NCBI GenBank assembly: GCA_902771635.1 | Contig: CACXXW010000018.1 | Location: 1-42,814, forward strand | Direction of reading: 5' to 3' | Length of the DNA: 42,814 nucleotides | From: an uncultured Bacteroidia bacterium | GTDB lineage: Bacteria; Bacteroidota; Bacteroidia; Bacteroidales; F082 | Notes under the pieces: model-generated | What the model was told of the DNA's origin: nothing | Databases searched by the model: none | The model's input: the letters and a program-made list of their open reading frames with translations, nothing else | Shown here: piece after piece, positions 1 to 8,112 of the stretch | How the letters are laid out: each line of letters opens with the position of its first letter | How positions within the stretch are numbered: position 1 is the stretch's first letter | Made by a program: the position numbers and the translations under genes

Positions 1-582
1 CAGAATCTCCAACATCTTCTCCCAAGTGTCGCGGCAATCGTAGTTTAGTTTTACTGTGTCGTACCAGTCGTTGATACTCGGACAAGACGAAAAAACATTA
101 TTACCCGTTGTTTTGGCAGGGAACTCCTCGTAAGGTTGTTCGCTGATTCTTCTTGGCGACACAAACGCCTGGCCCTCACAATAATAGAAATTGCACGAAT
201 CAAAACCTTTGTTCTGCCGTGCCAAATGATTGGGGATGAAGTCGATGATTACTTTCATTCCTTTCTCATGGATGCGGCTGACCAATTGCTCAAAGTCGGC
301 AATAGTGCCCAAATCGGGGTCAACGGCATGGTAATCGGTGACGGCGTATGGTGAGCCTGCCCTACCTTTGGTAATGTCTGGATGCGTGCCCGTCGATTCG
401 GAAGCGTGCTCCAAAATGCCCGTCAGCCAAATATGAGTAAAGCCTAAGTCCTTGATGGCCTCAAGTGCAGTTTCATCAATGTCGCCAAAAGTGCCACAGC
501 CGTTTTCTGCCTTGCTGCCGTTGAAGTGAAAGTCGGTATGTTTGTTACCGAACAATCGGGGGAAAAGTTGATAGATGTTCAT
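1..582 (-). CDS. Alpha-amylase family glycoside hydrolase (GH13), N-terminal part
   Basis: The minus strand is open from ATG at 582 to the window edge, giving 194 codons with no stop, so only the N-terminal part is present. The start reads MNIYQLFPRLFGN, the usual N-terminus of intracellular Bacteroidota GH13 enzymes. No signal peptide is seen, which suggests a cytoplasmic enzyme. Further on come GFTHIWLTG, then AGSPYAVTDYHAVDPDLG and VIIDFIPNHLAR, the last two matching the start of the TIM barrel and conserved GH13 region I (DxxxNH). Catalytic regions II-IV lie beyond the edge. The family hydrolyses alpha-1,4 glucans; the exact substrate cannot be read from this part. It is divergent from the fucosidase, with a perfect TAnnTTTG box almost touching its start codon. 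Confidence 0.9.
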   Translation of the reverse strand, partial: MNIYQLFPRLFGNKHTDFHFNGSKAENGCGTFGDIDETALEAIKDLGFTHIWLTGILEHASESTGTHPDITKGRAGSPYAVTDYHAVDPDLGTIADFEQLVSRIHEKGMKVIIDFIPNHLARQNKGFDSCNFYYCEGQAFVSPRRISEQPYEEFPAKTTGNNVFSSCPSINDWYDTVKLNYDCRDTWEKMLEIL

Positions 583-586
583 ACGG

Positions 587-618
587 CAAAATTAGGAAAT
601 CTCGGACAAATCTCCAAA
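587..618 (-). promoter_or_regulatory. Promoter of the GH13 gene
   Basis: On the minus strand, TAATTTTG (594-587) matches the Bacteroidota -7 consensus TAnnTTTG, and a TTTG (618-615) lies 20 nt upstream as the -33 element. The box ends only 4 nt before ATG at 582, so the transcript would start at or next to the start codon. Confidence 0.65.
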
Positions 619-634
619 TTATTGAAAAATGTAC

Positions 635-642
635 TACTTTTG
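635..642 (+). promoter_or_regulatory. -7 box of the fucosidase gene
   Basis: TACTTTTG matches TAnnTTTG perfectly and ends 6 nt before ATG at 649, again implying an almost leaderless transcript. No clear TTTG -33 element is seen at the right distance. The box lies back to back with the GH13 promoter. Confidence 0.5.
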
Positions 643-648
643 CGGATT

Positions 649-2376
649 ATGAAAGCAAAAAACTTCTTTTATCTGATTGCGGTCTTGCTGCTAGGCAAGT
701 CGCTGTATGGCCAAGTCCAGCCCACCTGGGAATCCATCAACGAACGAGGCTATCCACAATGGTTCTCCGACGCCAAGTTGGGCATTTTTATCCATTGGGG
801 CGTATATTCTGTTCCTGCCTATGCGAGCCTTGAAGGTTATGCCGAGTGGTACTACCGTGGCCTGATGACCAACGACGACCGCAAGGCTTTCCAAGAGCGC
901 ATCTATGGCAAGGACTTCAAATATGAAGACTTTGCGCCCATGTGGAAAGCCGAGCTCTGGAATCCTGACGAATGGGCAGAGTTGTTCAAGAAATCGGGAG
1001 CGAAATATGTTTTGCTGGTCTCGAAACACCACGATGGTTTCTGCCTCTGGCCCAGCCAATATGCACCAGGATGGAATTCCGTTGAGGTCGGACCAAAGCG
1101 CGACATTTGTGGCGAGCTGACTGAAGCCGTGCGCAACAAAGGACTCAAAATGGGCTTCTATTACTCACTGCCCGAGTGGAAAAGCGACATCCACCGCTGG
1201 TATGTCGACCCCGACGAAAACATTGGCACTTATGTAGATACGCACATGATTCCGCAGTTCAAGGAACTCGTCACCAAATACAAGCCCACCGTCCTCTTCA
1301 CCGACGGCGAATGGCGCAACAGCGCGGAGCAATGGCACGCCACCGAACTCATTTCGTGGTACTACAACACAGTGGGCAAGGATGCCATCGTCAACGACCG
1401 TTGGGGCGATGGACAACAACATGGTTTCCGCACGCCTGAATACAGTGCAGGCATCACCCTTACCGACCGGCCTTGGGCGGAATGTCGCGGTTTGGGTCGT
1501 TCGTTTGGTCTCAACCGCAACGAGCCTTTGGAAAACTATATGACCTCCGATGAGCTCATCCGCCATTTCTGCGTCCTTGTGGCAGCTGGAGGTGGCATGA
1601 CCCTCAATGTGGGGCCTGCTGCTGATGGCAAAATCCCATTGTTGCAGCAAGAACGCTTGCTTGACCTCGGAAAGTGGCTCGACATCAACGGCGAAGCCAT
1701 CTACGGCACGCGACCATATAAGAAGTTCTACGAGATGAAGCCTGTCAAGGTGGTACGCAACGACAGCGAAATCAACTTCGACTGGAAGCGCAACGCTCCC
1801 GATCCTGCCATCAGCTGCGACCATTTCCAAGCACATTGGCAGGGAGCGTTCTCTTGCATGGCCGATACCTATACCTTTGAAATCCAGACCGATGACAAAG
1901 CAAAACTAATCATTGACGGCAATACTGTCATAGAAGACACAAGAAAAGCGAAGACTGGCAAGATAAAATTGGCGCATGGGCAACACAACATCGAAGTCTT
2001 CTATGAGGAAGATGAGCTTGAGGCCACCATCAGTCTGTATTGGTCATCGAAAAACATGGAGAAACAGGTGATGAGCGGATTCCAAGTTGGGAGCATGCTG
2101 CCCGCCATGGGCTTAAAAGCCACATACACCTGTGAACAGCCCAACATTTGCTACACGCAAGGCAAAAATGCGCTTTATGCCATCGCCTTGGAATACCCTG
2201 AAGACCAATTGGTGTTGAGCCTCGACAAGCCAGCCGATGATATGAAAGTAACATTGTTGGGTTGCCCAAAATCCTTGCCTTGGACATACAAGGATGGTCA
2301 ACTTTTCATTGACACGAGTGGACTGAAATACAGCGACTTGAAGAGTACTGCGGCTTGGGTGTTTAAGATGAAATGA
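649..2376 (+). CDS. Secreted alpha-L-fucosidase (GH29) with PA14-like C-terminal domain
   Basis: The enzyme should release alpha-linked L-fucose from host or plant glycans, probably in the periplasm or at the surface. The chosen start is the ATG at 649, which begins a signal peptide (KAKNFFYLIAVLLLGKSLYGQ). The open frame extends upstream to 526 but that part lies in the GH13 coding and promoter region. GH29 hallmarks include GIFIHWGVYSVPAY, KYVLLVSKHHDGFCLW, and FTDGEW, where Asp219 fits the nucleophile position. About residues 390-485 resemble a PA14/carbohydrate-binding fold (TYTFEIQTDD, then LAHGQHNIEVFY, then SLYW). The length, 575 residues, is usual for GH29 plus an accessory domain. 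No SusC/D pair is adjacent, so this is not a classic polysaccharide utilisation locus within the window. Confidence 0.93.
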   Translation: MKAKNFFYLIAVLLLGKSLYGQVQPTWESINERGYPQWFSDAKLGIFIHWGVYSVPAYASLEGYAEWYYRGLMTNDDRKAFQERIYGKDFKYEDFAPMWKAELWNPDEWAELFKKSGAKYVLLVSKHHDGFCLWPSQYAPGWNSVEVGPKRDICGELTEAVRNKGLKMGFYYSLPEWKSDIHRWYVDPDENIGTYVDTHMIPQFKELVTKYKPTVLFTDGEWRNSAEQWHATELISWYYNTVGKDAIVNDRWGDGQQHGFRTPEYSAGITLTDRPWAECRGLGRSFGLNRNEPLENYMTSDELIRHFCVLVAAGGGMTLNVGPAADGKIPLLQQERLLDLGKWLDINGEAIYGTRPYKKFYEMKPVKVVRNDSEINFDWKRNAPDPAISCDHFQAHWQGAFSCMADTYTFEIQTDDKAKLIIDGNTVIEDTRKAKTGKIKLAHGQHNIEVFYEEDELEATISLYWSSKNMEKQVMSGFQVGSMLPAMGLKATYTCEQPNICYTQGKNALYAIALEYPEDQLVLSLDKPADDMKVTLLGCPKSLPWTYKDGQLFIDTSGLKYSDLKSTAAWVFKMK

Positions 2377-2377
2377 A

Positions 2378-2431
2378 AAAAGAGGCTCCTTCGACGCTTC
2401 GACAAGCTCAGCGACCGAAGGAGCCTCTTTT
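2378..2431. terminator. Bidirectional hairpin terminator
   Basis: A perfect 16-bp stem (2378-2393 with 2416-2431) is flanked by A-runs on the left and T-runs on the right. It sits between the convergent fucosidase and the CpcT-like gene and would act for both strands. Its 22-nt loop holds one arm of an interspersed repeat. Confidence 0.85.
2397..2416 (+). repeat. Single arm of interspersed repeat (CTTCGACAGGCTCAGGGACC family)
   Basis: CTTCGACAAGCTCAGCGACC differs at two positions from the right arm of the dyad inside the S9 peptidase (4207-4226). It lies almost wholly in the loop of the terminator, sharing its last base with the stem. Confidence 0.6.
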
Positions 2432-2440
2432 CTATCTTAC

Positions 2441-3034
2441 TTAATCTGTCAGCTCCTTAATTCCTTGATAACCAATGATTCGGCTTGTCCGCTTCGGCAC
2501 CCGCTTAATGAAAAAGCGCTCATCCGCCTGCACGAACTTGAAATGCAACAGGTCGCCCTGCGGGAAGCAGTCAATAGCCTTATATCGCGTAGGTCCATCA
2601 TTGGTTTGATAGGAGAAATCGGAGGTTTTCACAAAAGTCATGCGCTTCCCACCCTTCAAGATGCTCGGCGTAAAACCGTCAAAATAGTTGCGGTTGGCCC
2701 ATTTCCCAGCAAACTCAGCTGGATTCTTCAAGTCGTGAAGATAGACGCGAAACTTTGTGCTCGACTTGGGTTGTACCTCCAGGACTTTCTGAAACACAAC
2801 ATTTTTGTCAATGGTCGCCTCCACATACATCCATTGGAAACGGTTATCGGGTTTCTCCCAAATCGGGACAAAATGCACCATCGCCGTCGTGGAATCGTTC
2901 ACCTGCATGACATAGTCGCCTTGCATGGTGCGGTAAAACTGCTTGGCGTCTTCTTCGGTAAACTTGGGCTGTTTTTGAGCAAAACCACTAAATGCCAACA
3001 ATATAGCGGCAATAACCAATGCTATTCTCTTCAT
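2441..3034 (-). CDS. Secreted protein, probable CpcT/CpeT-like family
   Basis: The 197-residue protein starts with a clear signal peptide (MKRIALVIAAILLAFSGFAQ), so it is exported. The middle part, FQWMYVEATIDKNVVFQKV followed by YLHDLKNP, resembles the conserved core of the CpcT/CpeT fold. In cyanobacteria that family attaches bilins to phycobiliproteins. Bacteroidota make no phycobilins, so the fold here must serve another, unknown role. It stands alone on the minus strand between a strong terminator and the peptidase operon. The family call is by pattern only; the secretion call is firmer. Confidence 0.6.
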   Translation of the reverse strand: MKRIALVIAAILLAFSGFAQKQPKFTEEDAKQFYRTMQGDYVMQVNDSTTAMVHFVPIWEKPDNRFQWMYVEATIDKNVVFQKVLEVQPKSSTKFRVYLHDLKNPAEFAGKWANRNYFDGFTPSILKGGKRMTFVKTSDFSYQTNDGPTRYKAIDCFPQGDLLHFKFVQADERFFIKRVPKRTSRIIGYQGIKELTD

Positions 3035-3098
3035 ATCAGATTCTTTCTTCGGTTTGAGTGTGCAAAAATAGCAAAACTAATCCTCTTTTGTCAAGGAA

Positions 3099-3431
3099 TT
3101 ATGCATTTCTCCTCTTTCGTTTCTTTGTCAGCGATTCGAACGCCTTGTCAAAATCGCTTTCAGTGTAGCTTTCATCATACACATAATGCTCAGGGCCCAA
3201 GGTTCCATACATTGTGTCCTCGAAGCGGAAAAGCAACCGTCCCGTTTCAATCAGTCGATCGTTGTCATAGTCTTCGGGAAACGACCCCAGCCTATCAAAG
3301 ACTTCTTTGGTAATCTCATAAAGGTAGCGTGTCTGCCCTTCACGGTTGGTGTACATGAGATGACCAAAGTACTTGTTGTGATTTTGGTCGTAACATGCTT
3401 TCCAACAGTTTCCTTCTTTACAAAGTTTCAT
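3099..3431 (-). CDS. Conserved-looking hypothetical protein, 110 residues
   Basis: I do not recognise this protein. It is acidic in the middle, begins MKLCKEGNCWKACYDQNHN with three cysteines in the first 13 residues, and ends in a strongly basic tail (KKRKRRNA). It has no signal peptide or membrane segment. Its ATG shares one base with the stop codon of the S9 peptidase (TAATG), so it is very probably translationally coupled and the last gene of the TonB receptor-peptidase-unknown operon. The coupling is the main support that it is real. Confidence 0.65.
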   Translation of the reverse strand: MKLCKEGNCWKACYDQNHNKYFGHLMYTNREGQTRYLYEITKEVFDRLGSFPEDYDNDRLIETGRLLFRFEDTMYGTLGPEHYVYDESYTESDFDKAFESLTKKRKRRNA

Positions 3432-5563
3432 TATGATTCGTTATTTGATGATATCATTCCCAGTTCATCCAGCATGAAGGCATATTCCAAAACGACTTCC
3501 TTGAACCCTTCGAAACGCCCCGAAGCACCACCATGACCGTAATCCATCTCGGTCTTCAAGTACAAAGGATTCTTGTCCGTTTTCAAGGCGCGGAGTTTGG
3601 CCGCCCACTTGGCGGGTTCCCAATACTGCACCTGGCTGTCGTGCAATCCTGTGGTGATGAGCATGGCGGGATAATCCTTGGCTTCTACATTATCGTAAGG
3701 TGAATAGGAAAGCATGTAGTCGTAATACTTTTTCTCATTGGGATTGCCCCATTCATCATATTCACCCGTGGTGAGCGGAATACTCTCATCGAGCATGGTG
3801 GTAACAACATCTACAAAAGGCACTTGAGCGATGACACCTTTCCATAAGTCAGGACGTATGTTGGTCACGGCACCTACCAAAAGTCCACCCGCACTGCCAC
3901 CCATGGCGAACATTTTTTGCGGCGAGGTGTAACCTTTATTAATAAGGTATTCAGCGCAGGCAATGAAATCGAGGAAAGTGTTCTTCTTGTTCAGCATCTT
4001 GCCGTCATCGTACCACTGCCGCCCCATCTCCTCGCCACCACGGATGTGGGCAATGGCCCAAATGAAACCGCGATTCAAGAGGCTAAGGCGTGCCACGGAG
4101 AAATAAGCATCCGTACTAGAGCCGTAGGAACCATAACCGTAAAGGACAAGTGGACGGTCAAGGGTTCCTGAGCCAGTCGAAGAGCCCGACACAATTACAG
4201 ACGGCGCTTCGACAGGCTCAGGGACCGCAGCATCCACATTTTTCTTGTAAACAATCGAAATCGGCACCAGGACACCGTCATGTGATGGCGCCATCAAACG
4301 CTCGGTGACATAATCTTCTGGATTATAGCCACCCACAATTTCCTGTCGCTTGAGCAAAGTCTTTGTGCACTTCTCCATATCATACTCGTAGACCGAAGAA
4401 GGTGTGGTCATGGAATTGTAGGCATAGCGCAAGGTGACGGCTTCAAAGTCGGGATTGGCACCCACACCAGCGGTGTAGGCAGGCTCACCGAAATCGAGAT
4501 AATAGTCTGTGCTGCCGTCCCAAGTCCGTATCCTGATGTTGACCAACCCCTTCTCGCGCTCCTCAATAACAAAATACTTACTGAAGATGGTGAAACCCTC
4601 TATCATCACCTTCTCACGATGGGCGATGACCTCCGTCCAATGCGCCATTTCCGTTTGGCCGATTGGCGTCCGCATAATCTTGTAGTTCTTCGCACCATCA
4701 GCATTGGTCTGGATATAGAAATGCTCACCGTAATGGTCGATGCCGTACAGCATATCGGGTTGGCGTTCCTGGAACACACGAAATTCGTTCATAGGCTTGT
4801 CGCTCTCAAGGATGCGACATTCCGATGACAGTGTTGAATCCGAATTGATAATCAGATATTTTCTGGATTTTGTCTTGCTAATATAGCAGACGAAGGTCTC
4901 ATCTGACTCTTCATAAACCAACACATCCTCAGCAGCAGCCGTTCCCAAACGATGACGCATGATTTTGCAAGGCCTCAAGGTCTCATCCTTAACACCATAG
5001 AAAAGCGTCGCGTTGTCGCTGGCCCAGACCACATTGCCTGAGGTATTAGGAATCGGCTCATCAACCAACTCACCCGTCTCCAAGTTTTTGACATACACGG
5101 TATAGAGACGGCGGCTCACTGTGTCGACCGAATAGGCTAACAACTTATCATCTTCACTAAGGCTGAGCTCCCCTATTTCGAAAAAAGTATGGCCTTTGGC
5201 CAGCTGGTTGCCGTCCAACAAGATTTCCTCAGGTGCCTCGAGGCTGTGATGCTTGCGACAGAAGATAGGATATTCCTTGCCTTCCTCATACCGCGTATAA
5301 TGATAATACTCGCGGATTTTGATCGGCACAGAATTGTCATCCTGCTTGATACGTCCAGTTATCTCCTTGAAGAGTTGTTCCTGAAGAGGTTCCGTATGCT
5401 TCAGACAAGCTTCTGCATATTGGTTTTCGGCCTCAAGATAGGCCAAAACCTCAGGGTTTTCGCGCTCGTTGAGCCAATAGTAGTTATCAATACGGGTATG
5501 GCCGTGCACCGTCATCTCATGGGGACGGATGGCGGCCTTGGGGGGTGTAAGAGTGTTTTTCAT
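3431..5563 (-). CDS. S9 family prolyl oligopeptidase / oligopeptidase B-like serine peptidase
   Basis: The protein should cleave short peptides with an alpha/beta-hydrolase catalytic domain capped by a beta-propeller. The N-terminal region (HGHTRIDNYYWLNERENPEV) and the C-terminal half match oligopeptidase B. The triad is visible: Ser557 in GGSAGG, Asp642 in LHDSQV and His677 in YGHGGASG. RGGEEMGRQWYDDGK is the conserved stretch before the nucleophile elbow. There is no signal peptide, so it is cytosolic unless exported otherwise. The length, 710 residues, is normal but includes an unusual insertion: residues 447-467 (VPEPVEAP to GSGT), just before the LVLYGYGSYG strand, are encoded by a palindromic repeat element at 4163-4226. 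It follows the TonB receptor by 14 nt, suggesting coupled peptide uptake and breakdown, which is an inference. Confidence 0.92.
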   Translation of the reverse strand: MKNTLTPPKAAIRPHEMTVHGHTRIDNYYWLNERENPEVLAYLEAENQYAEACLKHTEPLQEQLFKEITGRIKQDDNSVPIKIREYYHYTRYEEGKEYPIFCRKHHSLEAPEEILLDGNQLAKGHTFFEIGELSLSEDDKLLAYSVDTVSRRLYTVYVKNLETGELVDEPIPNTSGNVVWASDNATLFYGVKDETLRPCKIMRHRLGTAAAEDVLVYEESDETFVCYISKTKSRKYLIINSDSTLSSECRILESDKPMNEFRVFQERQPDMLYGIDHYGEHFYIQTNADGAKNYKIMRTPIGQTEMAHWTEVIAHREKVMIEGFTIFSKYFVIEEREKGLVNIRIRTWDGSTDYYLDFGEPAYTAGVGANPDFEAVTLRYAYNSMTTPSSVYEYDMEKCTKTLLKRQEIVGGYNPEDYVTERLMAPSHDGVLVPISIVYKKNVDAAVPEPVEAPSVIVSGSSTGSGTLDRPLVLYGYGSYGSSTDAYFSVARLSLLNRGFIWAIAHIRGGEEMGRQWYDDGKMLNKKNTFLDFIACAEYLINKGYTSPQKMFAMGGSAGGLLVGAVTNIRPDLWKGVIAQVPFVDVVTTMLDESIPLTTGEYDEWGNPNEKKYYDYMLSYSPYDNVEAKDYPAMLITTGLHDSQVQYWEPAKWAAKLRALKTDKNPLYLKTEMDYGHGGASGRFEGFKEVVLEYAFMLDELGMISSNNES
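4163..4226. repeat. Palindromic repeat element inserted in frame in the S9 peptidase
   Basis: Left arm 4163-4182 and right arm 4207-4226 are inverted copies matching at 18 of 20 positions, with a 24-nt spacer. The arms belong to the same family as those at 2397-2416 and 35225-35292. On the minus strand the element is open in the peptidase frame and adds 21 residues. Confidence 0.8.
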
Positions 5564-5577
5564 TGCTTAATTACGCA

Positions 5578-7923
5578 TCAGAAGGAGAACGTCAAACCGA
5601 AGGTCGGGAGGATGGGCAACTGGCGCGCTATGTCACTTGTCACCAGATTGACGTAGAACACATTGTTACGGTTGTAGACGTTGGTCACGCTAAGGTCGGC
5701 CTCAAGCATAATGTTCTCCGTGAAATAGAACTTGCGCTTCACATCAAGGTCGAAACGATGGTAGGTAGGCAGACGGCCAGCGTTGAGGTCACCATAAAGC
5801 ACGCCAAGTTCGCCATTGGTTGTAGTATAGTCAAAGTTGATGCCTTCTTGGAAAGAATAGTATTCGTAGAAACCTTGTACTTGCGTGAACGGGAAGCCCG
5901 TACCGAAGTTCCAACGGCCGCTAAACTCCCACTGACGCTTAGAGCCTGCGGTATAAGTCAAGATGACGTTGATGTTATGACGACGGTCGAAGTGCGGAGC
6001 ATATTGCAGCAACTCAACACCATTTTCCACGACTTTCTCGTATTCCCTGTTCACGAAGCCCAGAGCATAAACCATCCAAAGATACCAGTGCTGGTCCTCA
6101 TATTTCAGGGACACATCGAAACCGTATGCATTACCTGTTTCCTTGGTGAAGTCCTTCTTCAGCAAGTCGGGGATTTGTGCGTTTTCAGGATTGTCGGGAT
6201 AGAGCTTGTTACGGTTGATGTTGGTCAACTGCACAAAGTCCTTCCAATAGCCTTCGATATTCAGTGTGGCATTGCGCGACAAGTCAAACTCGCCACCCAA
6301 GATGAAGTGGTTGGCTTTTTGCAGGTTACTCTTGATTCCTTCTCCGTTGTAGGTCTCAGGCAGATTGTCGATACCTGAAAGGAAGCCGTAGAACAAGTTG
6401 ACCACATCGCGGTCGCTAGTGGCCGCCACGAAATTCTGCGAATACATACCTGCTGCAGCCTTCAAGCGCAGACGGTCGGTGGCATTATACTTCAAGGCGA
6501 GACGCGGCTCTGGCGACAGTTCAGACAGAGAGGCATAAAACTGCAAGCGGAAGCTCGGTTCCAGCAAGAACTTGCCCAACACAGCCTTGTATTTCGCGTA
6601 GGCACCAATCTCAGTGGAGTTCAACTTTGCTCCAATCCTATTGTGTCCATAAACACTATAAGTCTGATAATCAGTGGTATAACCCAACATTTCAATACCA
6701 TATTTCAAGGTATTTTTACCCATGAACTGGCTGAAGTCGAAGCCCATGTTGAAGCCGTTGATATTGCTGTAACGGTCGGGGCTATCCGCTTCAACCATAC
6801 GAGAAGTATAGCTTGAATAGGCGACCGTACCTTCAATCATCACGGGAGCCTTGCCTGGGATGACGAGGAAATTGGCGCCTGCGCCATAAGAATCCCATCC
6901 AAAATCGGAGAGTGACATATAGTTGTTCACTTGGTCGTTAAACGAGAAACCAAACAAGTTGATTTTACTACCGTTAGGTGCATTCAGCGAAACCTTGCCA
7001 TAAAAGTCTTGGTAGTTGAAAGGAAGTCCCGTCTCGGATGCGTAGGGATAGAGGAACTTGCTAGATTGTTCAAGATAAGAGTTCTTGGCCGAGAGGATGA
7101 AAGAAATCGTGGCATCGTCAGGAGTCTTGGCTTTCTTCAGCGGGCCTTCAATCATCACCTTGGCGCCGAAGCAGTTAGCACCTAACTTACCTGAGATGCG
7201 TTTCTTGTTTCCATCGCGGGTGGAGATGTCCATAATGGAAGAGATACGGCCGCTGTATTCAGCACCGAAGCCACCTGTATAAACATCGGCGTTGCGGATG
7301 ATGTCGGTATCAAACACCGAGAACAAACCGATGGAGTGGAAGGGATTGTAGACCACCATGCCATCGAGCAGCACCTTGTTTTGGATGGGTGAGCCACCAC
7401 GGATATAGAGCTGTCCACCTTGGTCACCCGTGAAGATGACGCCTGGCACCACTTGCAGGTATTGGGCGAAGTCGGCCTGGCCACCTATGCTAGGAATCTT
7501 TGTAATGGTCTTAGGCGTGACGGTGATGACCGAGGTCTTTGTCTCAGTGCGAGCCTCAATCTTGTCGGCAGTAATGGTCACAGTCTCCAATTTCTGGCTG
7601 GTCTCCTTCATATAATACTTTCGGTTGATGCTTTGGCCTTTCGAAAGGTTAAACGTCTCTCGAATAGTATCGTAACCCACGCTTGTGATTAATAAGGTAT
7701 AGCGTCCGTCAGGAATACGGTTAATGTTGAAATAGCCGTTTTCGTTGGTCGAGCCACCAAAGGTCGTGCCCTTCAAATAAACATTGGTGAACATCATGGG
7801 CTCGCCGGTAGACTCTTCATAAACGAATCCCTTAATGCTGTTGTCTTCTTGACCAAAGGCCATGAAACCTGTAAAAACAAATAGTGCTGTGAGAATCAAA
7901 CTCTTAAGACAGTGGTTAGTCAT
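5578..7923 (-). CDS. TonB-dependent outer-membrane receptor with carboxypeptidase-like N-terminal domain
   Basis: This is an outer-membrane transporter of 781 residues. The start at 7923 (MTNHCLKSLILTALFVFTG) gives a normal signal peptide ending at FMAFGQ; an in-frame ATG at 7944 adds only 7 residues. A CarboxypepD_reg-like domain follows (IKGFVYEESTGEPMMFTNVY), then a plug domain (DFAQYLQVVPGVIFTGDQGG, QLYIRGGSP, VLLDGMVVYNP) and a long beta-barrel that ends in SFSF, the usual aromatic terminus. No SusD partner is adjacent, so it is unlikely to be a SusC glycan importer. The S9 peptidase 14 nt downstream makes peptides or a peptide-linked ligand a possible substrate, but the ligand cannot be read from the sequence. 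Confidence 0.93.
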   Translation of the reverse strand: MTNHCLKSLILTALFVFTGFMAFGQEDNSIKGFVYEESTGEPMMFTNVYLKGTTFGGSTNENGYFNINRIPDGRYTLLITSVGYDTIRETFNLSKGQSINRKYYMKETSQKLETVTITADKIEARTETKTSVITVTPKTITKIPSIGGQADFAQYLQVVPGVIFTGDQGGQLYIRGGSPIQNKVLLDGMVVYNPFHSIGLFSVFDTDIIRNADVYTGGFGAEYSGRISSIMDISTRDGNKKRISGKLGANCFGAKVMIEGPLKKAKTPDDATISFILSAKNSYLEQSSKFLYPYASETGLPFNYQDFYGKVSLNAPNGSKINLFGFSFNDQVNNYMSLSDFGWDSYGAGANFLVIPGKAPVMIEGTVAYSSYTSRMVEADSPDRYSNINGFNMGFDFSQFMGKNTLKYGIEMLGYTTDYQTYSVYGHNRIGAKLNSTEIGAYAKYKAVLGKFLLEPSFRLQFYASLSELSPEPRLALKYNATDRLRLKAAAGMYSQNFVAATSDRDVVNLFYGFLSGIDNLPETYNGEGIKSNLQKANHFILGGEFDLSRNATLNIEGYWKDFVQLTNINRNKLYPDNPENAQIPDLLKKDFTKETGNAYGFDVSLKYEDQHWYLWMVYALGFVNREYEKVVENGVELLQYAPHFDRRHNINVILTYTAGSKRQWEFSGRWNFGTGFPFTQVQGFYEYYSFQEGINFDYTTTNGELGVLYGDLNAGRLPTYHRFDLDVKRKFYFTENIMLEADLSVTNVYNRNNVFYVNLVTSDIARQLPILPTFGLTFSF

Positions 7924-7965
7924 AGTAATATAGATTATTTGCAAGAAAGCTAATTAAACAATTTG

Positions 7966-7973
7966 CAAAGTAA
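7966..7973 (-). promoter_or_regulatory. Probable -7 box of the TonB receptor operon
   Basis: The minus strand reads TTACTTTGCAAAT here, one mismatch from TAnnTTTG. The same 13 bases occur upstream of the small lipoprotein gene (35345-35357), which supports a variant -7 box. Confidence 0.45.
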
Positions 7974-8057
7974 ATAAAATTATTTGAAACATCGATTAAA
8001 AAACTGAAAAAATCGCTAAAAAATCCAATTCAAATGGGATATAGGCTTTTTAAAGCC

Positions 8058-8087
8058 AAAAAAGGGCGGCGTCAGCAAACACCACCC
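8058..8087 (-). terminator. Rho-independent terminator of the T9SS cargo gene
   Basis: Read on the minus strand, an 8-bp GC-rich stem (8087-8080 with 8071-8064, two G-U pairs) with an 8-nt loop is followed by six U residues. It lies 25 nt beyond the stop of the gene at 8113. Confidence 0.85.
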
Positions 8088-8112
8088 TTTTAGTTTCAAT
8101 TCATAGAAGGCT

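Noticed and set aside
649-7923. Polysaccharide utilisation locus (SusC/SusD type)
   Set aside because: There is no SusD-like gene, the TonB receptor is coupled to a peptidase instead, and the glycosidases are in a separate divergent pair behind a strong terminator.
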